From: Chloroflexota bacterium | Lineage (GTDB): Bacteria > Chloroflexota > Dehalococcoidia > Bin125 | DNA length: 9,632 bases | Assembly (NCBI GenBank): GCA_026707335.1 | Contig: JAPOXB010000204.1 | Location: forward strand, 1-9,632 | Direction of reading: 5' to 3' | In this document: positions 6,294 to 9,632 of the stretch, piece by piece | Layout of the letters: each line of letters opens with the position of its first letter | Numbering within the stretch: position 1 is the first letter of the stretch | Position numbers and translations under genes: made by a program | The notes under the pieces: model-generated | What the model was told of the DNA's origin: nothing | The model's database searches: none | Seen by the model: the letters and a program-made list of their open reading frames with translations, nothing else

Positions 6294-7115
6294 CTACGCG
6301 CCCTCGATCTGCTGACTCTCGATGATCGCGAAGTCGTCGGCGTCGAGGGGCTTCAGCTCGCCCCGCCGGTAGGCGTTGTAGAGCTGGAAGAGTTCGTCCT
6401 TGTGCGGGCGCTTGCGGCCGATGGGGCAGGCCTCCCAGGCCGCGTAGTCCTCGTCGCAGTAGCCCATGCGCAGCTCGCCGCACTTGGGCTGCAGCATGCG
6501 CCCCAGCTCGGGCGCGGCGCGCAGCACCTCGGCGCGCATCAGCGCGACGACGCGGCGGAACTCCCACTGGGCGCGGGTGCAGAGCCGCAGGTCGGCGATG
6601 TGCAGCAGCGAGGCGAAGTTGACGGTGATCTTGAAGTTGGTGCTGGTGGCGTTGGGCAGCAGGAAGCGGGCGTCCTCGGCGGGCACGCCGGCCTTGACGA
6701 GGCGCTCGTAGAGGTCGCCGACGTCCCGGAAGAGCGCCTCCATCTCGTCCGCCATGCCGGCCGCCTCGACCGTCTTGGGCACCGTGTAGGGGAAGTCGCC
6801 GCCCTTGTAGGTGACGTAGCGCTGGCTCTGCTGCTCGAACGAGATGCCGATGCGATGGCGCACGAACTGGTGCGAGAAGGCGCGCGAGACGCCGCTGATG
6901 CCGAACTCGAAGTGCACCTGCTCGAGCGGCGAGACGTGCCCGGTCTTGAGCCGCTCCTCCACGAAGGCGGTCATCTTCTCGCGCGGGATGCGCTCGTCGG
7001 CGATGCGGTCCAGCACCTGGTCGGGCGTCAGAGCCGAGTAGCAGACGCGGTAGGCCATGTAGAGGGCCCGGATGGGGTCCTCCGTGTGATCGATCAGGCT
7101 GACCTGGATGGGCAT
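6294..7115 (-). CDS. thyX: Flavin-dependent thymidylate synthase ThyX
   Basis: 273 residues. ThyX makes dTMP from dUMP using methylenetetrahydrofolate, FAD and NADPH. The signature is present: G-H-V-S-P-L-E-Q at 59-66, then R-H-R at 86-88 followed by S97-Q-R-Y100, matching the RHR-x(7-8)-S motif. ARFLLPNATSTNFKIT at 149-164 and LRLCTRAQWEFR at 176-187 are the conserved dUMP/FAD-site region. Two details differ from common versions: the loop after RHR reads I-G-I-S-F-E-Q-Q-S where many members have S-x-N-E-x-S, and the C-terminal part carries Cys179, Cys212, Cys220 and Cys230, a spaced set seen (from memory) in some Firmicutes-type ThyX. The tail after about 240 is longer than in compact members. 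It is first in a minus-strand run with the hydrolase and VOC genes. GAGG about 10 nt before the ATG is a weak ribosome site. Confidence 0.95.
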   Translation of the reverse strand: MPIQVSLIDHTEDPIRALYMAYRVCYSALTPDQVLDRIADERIPREKMTAFVEERLKTGHVSPLEQVHFEFGISGVSRAFSHQFVRHRIGISFEQQSQRYVTYKGGDFPYTVPKTVEAAGMADEMEALFRDVGDLYERLVKAGVPAEDARFLLPNATSTNFKITVNFASLLHIADLRLCTRAQWEFRRVVALMRAEVLRAAPELGRMLQPKCGELRMGYCDEDYAAWEACPIGRKRPHKDELFQLYNAYRRGELKPLDADDFAIIESQQIEGA

Positions 7116-7127
7116 CGTACGTCGCCT

Positions 7128-7145
7128 CGCTCCGTACGGGGAGCG
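7128..7145. promoter_or_regulatory. Inverted repeat just upstream of thyX
   Basis: CGCTCC (7128-7133) and GGAGCG (7140-7145) flank a 6-nt centre that itself contains GTAC. It starts 13 bp before the thyX ATG, within the presumed leader or promoter. It could be an operator or an RNA hairpin; a TACGCT hexamer (minus, 7147-7142) overlaps it and could be a -10. Confidence 0.3.
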
Positions 7146-7179
7146 TAGCGCCCTCGGGCCGGACGCGTTGCCGACGCTT

Positions 7180-7198
7180 GACGGCCGTTATCGCCGTC
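7180..7198. terminator. 6-bp hairpin between the SCP2-like gene and thyX
   Basis: GACGGC (7180-7185) and GCCGTC (7193-7198) are perfect inverted repeats with a 7-nt loop, 15 nt after the SCP2-like stop on the minus strand. No T tract follows, so a role as terminator rests on position only. Confidence 0.25.
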
Positions 7199-7212
7199 GT
7201 GCCCGAAGGGGG

Positions 7213-7638
7213 TCAGGAGGCGAAGGTGGTCTCCAGCTTCGCCGAGCCGTCGAAGAAGTCCTGCAGGGTCTGATTGAAGCGATAGAACTTGTCGCGCCGG
7301 TGGTAGTCCTCGCCGCGGGCGAAGTTCTCGGGATCGTTCAGATCGAGCGTGTTGAGGGTGTGATGCAGGTCCGCGCCGCCGTGCTGGGCGATGTTCTCCA
7401 CCATCTCCCGCCAGGCGTCGGGCGACATGCTGAGCACGAAGTCGAGTTCCCCGGCGGCCTCCGCGTCGATGGGGGCGACCTCGGTGACCTCGAACGCCTC
7501 GAAGACGATCTTCCAGATCGACGGCCCGACCTCGACGCCCATCTCACAATCGATCGTGCCGAACTTGCGGAAGGCGGGGTCGTCGTTGGCGAGGTCGGCC
7601 AGATCCTGGAACCACTCGGTGGAGGGGAAGACGGGCAT
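7213..7638 (-). CDS. Small acidic protein, probable SCP2 sterol/lipid-binding-like domain
   Basis: 141 residues and strongly acidic. The opening M-P-V-F-P-S-T-E-W-F...L-A-N-D-D-P-A-F-R, the central strands I-V-F-E-A-F-E-V and L-D-F-V-L-S-M, and S-P-D-A-W-R-E-M at 72-79 resemble SCP2-type lipid-binding proteins, in which a helix is followed by a beta sheet that holds a lipid. The C-terminal half (His/Asn/Tyr-rich, about 85-141) is less familiar. The match is by eye only, so the function (lipid or sterol carrier) is tentative. There is no signal peptide, so it is cytoplasmic. GAGG lies 8 nt before the ATG and supports this start over a nearby ATG at 7646 in another frame. It has its own promoter candidate upstream and probably is transcribed separately from the rhomboid gene. 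Confidence 0.72.
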   Translation of the reverse strand: MPVFPSTEWFQDLADLANDDPAFRKFGTIDCEMGVEVGPSIWKIVFEAFEVTEVAPIDAEAAGELDFVLSMSPDAWREMVENIAQHGGADLHHTLNTLDLNDPENFARGEDYHRRDKFYRFNQTLQDFFDGSAKLETTFAS

Positions 7639-7700
7639 GGGGGCATCCTCGATCCGCGGCGCCGCCCTCGGATGCGGCGCGATCGCTCGCCCGAAATATA
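7639..7700 (-). promoter_or_regulatory. Promoter and ribosome site of the SCP2-like gene
   Basis: TATATT on the minus strand (7700-7695) is one of few AT-rich hexamers in the window and matches the -10 consensus at 5 of 6 bases. It lies 56 bp upstream of the ATG. GAGG (7650-7647) lies 8 nt before the ATG. No clear -35 is visible. Unlike the promoters at 2777 and 2810, this implies a leader of about 50 nt. Confidence 0.45.
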
Positions 7701-7739
7701 CCGGCCGTCGCCGTTACGCGGCGGGGGCGGCCGTCCGGC

Positions 7740-8789
7740 CTATCGCCGCTTGGAGTCGCGGAACGCGTCGACGCCGCCGGGCCGCCCACGGCGACGTCGG
7801 CCGGGCACGCCGAAGCGCCGCTTCTTCCCGGCGGGGGCAGGAGTGGCCCGCCAGCTCTGCGGCAGATCGACGTCGTCGCCCACGGCAGGCGGCTGGGGCG
7901 GGGGGTCGCTGCGCAGGCGGCCCTGCCGGGGGATGCCGCGCCGCGCGCCGAAGCCGAACCCGAACGAGGTCGGCATCGACCAGCTGGGCGTCACCTCTTG
8001 CTGCGGCGCCCGCCAGCGCCCAACAAGAAAGGGGTACACCAGCAACATCCCAGCCAGGAAGCCGCCGATGTGCGCCCACCAGGCCGTGCCCGCCCCCGTG
8101 CTCTCCATCACGACCGAGCCGACGCCGGGCAGCAGGTTGAGCAGGAACCAGATCCCGATCAGCAGCGGGGCCGGCACGACGGCGGGGATCAGCAGCACCA
8201 GCGGGATCAGCACCTGCACGAGGGCGCGCGGGAACAGCAGCAGATACGCGCCCAATACGCCCGAGATCGCGCCGCTGGCCCCGATCATGGGCAGCAGATC
8301 GCCCGCGTCGATGTAGATGTGGGCCGCGGCGGCGAGGTAGCCCGTGACGACATAGAAGATCAGGAAGCGCACCGACCCCAGCCGGTCCTCCACGTTGTCG
8401 CCGAAGACCCACAGGAAGAGCATGTTGCCGGCCAGGTGGAAGAAGCCGCCGTGCAGGAACATGGCCGTCAGGGGGGTGAGCAGGATCAGGAAGCCCGGCA
8501 GCAGGCTCACGCCCTGGCTCTCGACGGCGTCCTGGGAGCGGGTGTCGTCGGCGAGGTAGCCGGTGATGAACTCCGGCACGGCCCCGAGCGCGAGGACGGC
8601 CCGGTCCTCCTCCGAGTTGAGGTACTGCTGGATCTCGGTACCGTCGGCTTTGGGGATGAAGATCAGACGGGTCGGGACGTCGCTGAGGACGTAGGCGGTG
8701 AAGCCCCAGAGCAGGATGTTGATCACGATCAGGGCGCGCGTGACGTGGGGCGTGCCGGCCCGGTAGGTGCTGTCGCGGAGGGGGATCAC
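7740..8789 (-). CDS. Rhomboid-family intramembrane serine protease
   Basis: 349 residues. The N-terminus M-I-P-L-R-D...T-R-A-L-I-V-I-N is typical of bacterial rhomboids. Residues about 17-35 are the first membrane segment. A long loop (36-98) follows, then H-G-G-F-F-H-L-A-G-N at 113-122, the nucleophile Ser172 in G-A-S-G, and the catalytic His240 in W-A-H-I-G-G-F-L-A-G. About six membrane segments are seen, so this is the basic rhomboid core. The last ~90 residues (260-349) are Pro-, Gly- and Arg-rich and look disordered and cytoplasmic. The start is GTG at 8789; it overlaps the stop of a short upstream ORF as GTGA, which suggests translational coupling. It cleaves membrane proteins; the substrate is unknown. 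Confidence 0.92.
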   Translation of the reverse strand: MIPLRDSTYRAGTPHVTRALIVINILLWGFTAYVLSDVPTRLIFIPKADGTEIQQYLNSEEDRAVLALGAVPEFITGYLADDTRSQDAVESQGVSLLPGFLILLTPLTAMFLHGGFFHLAGNMLFLWVFGDNVEDRLGSVRFLIFYVVTGYLAAAAHIYIDAGDLLPMIGASGAISGVLGAYLLLFPRALVQVLIPLVLLIPAVVPAPLLIGIWFLLNLLPGVGSVVMESTGAGTAWWAHIGGFLAGMLLVYPFLVGRWRAPQQEVTPSWSMPTSFGFGFGARRGIPRQGRLRSDPPPQPPAVGDDVDLPQSWRATPAPAGKKRRFGVPGRRRRGRPGGVDAFRDSKRR

Positions 8790-8884
8790 GCGGCGACCCG
8801 CCCCGGCCGGGGGCCCGCGATCGGGGACGCCGCCGCTGCGACGGCGACCACTACCGGGGGCGGACGCGATGCGACGATCGGCAT
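8786..8884 (-). CDS. 32-residue leader ORF coupled to the rhomboid gene
   Basis: ATG at 8884-8882, stop TGA at 8788-8786. The TGA overlaps the rhomboid GTG (8789-8787) as GTGA, the usual layout for translational coupling. The peptide begins MPIVASRPPP, continues with a Val/Ala hydrophobic run (residues 11-19) and ends in a Pro/Arg-rich tail. Third positions are strongly G/C, as in the neighbouring genes. A TATTCT hexamer ends 6 nt before the ATG, the same geometry as the leaderless-type starts at 2770 and 2823. An in-frame ATG at 8902 is an alternative start, but the -10-like hexamer would then be coding. I do not recognise the peptide. It could be a coupling leader or simply an in-frame stretch of a GC-rich region. 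Confidence 0.45.
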   Translation of the reverse strand: MPIVASRPPPVVVAVAAAASPIAGPRPGRVAA

Positions 8885-8896
8885 GAGCCGAGAATA
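8885..8896 (-). promoter_or_regulatory. Candidate leaderless-type -10 (TATTCT) of the leader ORF and rhomboid gene
   Basis: On the minus strand TATTCT (8896-8891) precedes six bases and the ATG at 8884. No -35 consensus is found 16-18 bp upstream, which would fit a promoter needing an activator. Confidence 0.4.
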
Positions 8897-8943
8897 GGCC
8901 ATCCCCCCGCGAAGCCCCTCTGACTCACCGGCCGTTAACCGAT

Positions 8944-8959
8944 TGTAAATCCCATCACA
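8944..8959. promoter_or_regulatory. CRP/FNR-family-like operator
   Basis: TGTAA-ATCCCA-TCACA at 8944-8959 matches the CRP consensus TGTGA-N6-TCACA at 9 of 10 positions. It sits in an AT-rich patch (about 8934-8960) of an otherwise very GC-rich region, between the divergent rhomboid and zinc-ribbon promoters. Its centre is about 67 bp upstream of the predicted rhomboid-operon start, near a class I activator position, and about 83 bp upstream of the likely zinc-ribbon start. No regulator gene is in the window, so the binding protein is unknown. Confidence 0.4.
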
Positions 8960-8998
8960 ACCGGGCCGCCGAATGGGCGGATGAACGGCGTTGAACGG

Positions 8999-9028
8999 TT
9001 GACAGCCCGATCGCCATCGCTCAAGAAT
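8999..9028 (+). promoter_or_regulatory. Sigma-70-type promoter of the zinc-ribbon gene
   Basis: A perfect TTGACA at 8999-9004 is followed, after 18 bp, by AAGAAT at 9023-9028 (4 of 6 to TATAAT). Transcription would start near 9035, giving a leader of about 87 nt before the ATG at 9122. Confidence 0.5.
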
Positions 9029-9106
9029 GTTCCAGAAGTCACAAAGTCGGTGGCGGTCGGCAGGGGCGACTGCGAACCATCGCGCGTCGCCGCTGTAGCA
9101 GAAGGC

Positions 9107-9117
9107 AGGAGTCTCCT
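9107..9117 (+). promoter_or_regulatory. Shine-Dalgarno inside a perfect 11-bp palindrome
   Basis: AGGAG (9107-9111) is 10 nt before the ATG at 9122. With the following T and CTCCT (9113-9117) it forms an inverted repeat, so the ribosome site has its complement within six bases. A 4-bp stem with a GTC loop is possible in RNA but would be weak. Confidence 0.5.
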
Positions 9118-9121
9118 CACG

Positions 9122-9331
9122 ATGACCGTCGCGACCCCCATCCAGTGTCCCCGGTGCTCCGGTGCGATGCTGGCCGAATCCGATACCCACGGCACGTTCA
9201 GCACCTGCCTCGCCTGCGGCTACGTCTACGAGAGTCGCGTCATCTCCGTCTTCGAACTGGAGCAGGAGCAGGCCGTCGAGGAAGGCCGCCAGCGACGCCG
9301 GCAGCCCTCGCACGGCAAGCTGCGCCTCTAG
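9122..9331 (+). CDS. Small zinc-ribbon protein
   Basis: 69 residues. Two CxxC knuckles, Cys9-P-R-Cys12 and Cys29-L-A-Cys32, are 16 residues apart, as in TFIIB-like and other zinc ribbons. Residues 39-52 continue as a strand and an acidic helix (SVFELEQEQAVEEG), and the C-terminus is basic (RQRRRQPSHGKLRL), which could touch nucleic acid. I chose the ATG at 9122 because of AGGAG at 9107; an in-frame ATG at 8981 would add 47 residues overlapping the promoter, without conserved features. No partner gene is adjacent. The cellular role is unknown. Confidence 0.8.
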   Translation: MTVATPIQCPRCSGAMLAESDTHGTFSTCLACGYVYESRVISVFELEQEQAVEEGRQRRRQPSHGKLRL

Positions 9332-9430
9332 GTTCCACCGCCTCCCTTTCCGAGCCCCTCCACATCGCCGGCGGCGCGCAACCGCGCCGTCGCTATTCGA
9401 CTGCGCTCCGGCACGCCAGGCACGCGCCCT
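9332..9430. other. Start of a 300-bp region without a convincing gene
   Basis: I see no gene with support here. The stretch has a pyrimidine-rich start (about 9333-9360) and TTCGACTGCGCTC at 9396-9408, which resembles (from memory) intergenic dispersed repeats with the core TTCGACTGCGCTC. The rest of the interval, to 9632, holds the inverted repeats, promoter and possible gene start listed separately. Confidence 0.5.
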
Positions 9431-9478
9431 GCGCCATCTGGGCCGACCACAGAGGGCAACGGAGCGGCCCGATGGCGT
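9431..9478. other. Strong hairpin: 13 paired bases with one bulged T
   Basis: CGCCATC (9432-9438) pairs with GATGGCG (9471-9477), and after a bulged T9439, GGGCCG (9440-9445) pairs with CGGCCC (9465-9470), leaving a 19-nt loop. It lies about 100 nt after the zinc-ribbon stop. It lacks a T tract on either strand, so it is either RNA structure, a repeat palindrome or part of an unknown ncRNA. Confidence 0.6.
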
Positions 9479-9497
9479 CGTAAACGCGGTGTGAAAG

Positions 9498-9548
9498 ACC
9501 GCCCGCGCGGCGCCCGCTTCGCGTTGCCGCTAGCGAAAAGCGGGCGGT
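9498..9548. other. Two mutually exclusive 9-bp hairpins sharing one 3' arm
   Basis: ACCGCCCGC (9498-9506) pairs with GCGGGCGGT (9540-9548); CGCCCGCTT (9511-9519) pairs with AAGCGGGCG (9538-9546). Both stems are perfect and need the same downstream arm, so they cannot form together. On the minus strand the first stem is followed by CTTTCAC, a poor terminator tail. The element overlaps a promoter candidate (9524-9553). Confidence 0.5.
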
Positions 9549-9553
9549 AGAGT
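9524..9553 (+). promoter_or_regulatory. Possible promoter toward a gene beginning near 9601
   Basis: TTGCCG (9524-9529) and TAGAGT (9548-9553), 18 bp apart, each match the sigma-70 consensus at 4 of 6 bases. The inverted repeat at 9511-9546 overlaps the -35 and spacer and could be an operator. Weak on its own. Confidence 0.25.
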
Positions 9554-9600
9554 GGCGGCCCTTCGCCGCCGGTCGGGTCGGCGCCCCGCGAGAGGCCCCG

Positions 9601-9632
9601 ATGCCGGACCACGCAGGCCGCCCGCCCGGTGA
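9601..9632 (+). CDS. Possible 5' end of a gene running out of the window
   Basis: ATG at 9601 opens a frame to the end of the window (MPDHAGRPPG and a partial codon). AGAGG at 9591-9595 is 5 nt upstream and a promoter candidate lies at 9524-9553. Ten codons are too few to say anything about the product. Confidence 0.25.
   Translation, partial: MPDHAGRPPG

Noticed and set aside
7108..8316. 402-codon plus-strand frame
   Set aside because: It is antisense to the SCP2-like and rhomboid genes and has no recognisable domain.
8981..9121. Upstream in-frame start of the zinc-ribbon gene
   Set aside because: The extra 47 residues overlap the TTGACA promoter and have no conserved features; the ATG at 9122 has a ribosome site.
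8786..9313. 175-codon minus-strand frame containing the leader ORF
   Set aside because: Its upstream part is antisense to the zinc-ribbon gene and its promoter; only the last 32 codons are kept as a possible leader ORF.
9328..9612. 94-codon minus-strand frame at the right edge
   Set aside because: It is Arg/Pro/Gly-rich, overlaps the strong inverted repeats and has no domain pattern; its stop arises from the zinc-ribbon CTAG.
9332..9632. Known structural RNA (RNase P RNA, tmRNA, SRP RNA, tRNA)
   Set aside because: I compared both strands by eye with the conserved cores of these RNAs and found no match; the hairpins alone do not identify one.

Overview
The window is GC-rich throughout (about 70% by eye) with strong G/C preference at third codon positions. 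It looks like ordinary chromosomal DNA of a free-living bacterium. The gene set (secreted subtilase with duplicated GW-x-LVAW modules, flavin-dependent thymidylate synthase ThyX, SCP2-like and VOC proteins, rhomboid) and start sites that look leaderless suggest Chloroflexota, perhaps a Dehalococcoidia-like lineage. That placement is inference from family knowledge and was not tested by a search. I see no insertion sequence, phage gene, CRISPR array, tRNA or rRNA.

Layout. (1) 2-805 (+): 3' part of a gene whose product has Glu/Ala/Arg helical repeats, a Pro/Asp linker and an unrecognised C-terminal domain. (2) 824-2770 (-): secreted S8 protease with two C-terminal modules. (3) 2771-2822: a 52-bp divergent promoter region with mirror-image TAGACT hexamers 6 and 7 nt from the two start codons. 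(4) 2823-4987 (+): two overlapping integral-membrane genes, a PAP2/AUR1-like phosphatase or phosphotransferase and an LPG-synthase-TM/UPF0104 protein; together they suggest a lipid or glycolipid role. (5) 4984-7115 (-): thyX, an alpha/beta hydrolase and a VOC protein, probably co-directional; the VOC stop codon shares a CTAG with the UPF0104 stop. (6) 7213-7638 (-): small acidic SCP2-like protein. (7) 7740-8884 (-): rhomboid protease preceded by a 32-residue ORF whose stop overlaps the rhomboid start (GTGA). (8) 8885-9121: divergent regulatory region with a -10-like element toward the rhomboid, a TTGACA promoter toward the next gene, and between them a site matching 9 of 10 key bases of the Crp/Fnr-family CRP consensus. 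(9) 9122-9331 (+): 69-residue zinc-ribbon protein. (10) 9332-9632: no convincing complete gene; strong inverted repeats, a possible promoter and perhaps the first codons of a gene at 9601.

Three of the genes or pairs act at the envelope: the secreted subtilase, the PAP2/UPF0104 pair and the rhomboid. I do not see a complete new multigene system. The most interesting signals are regulatory: the mirrored leaderless-type promoters, the coupled leader ORF with a CRP-like site upstream of the rhomboid, and the structured 3' intergenic region.
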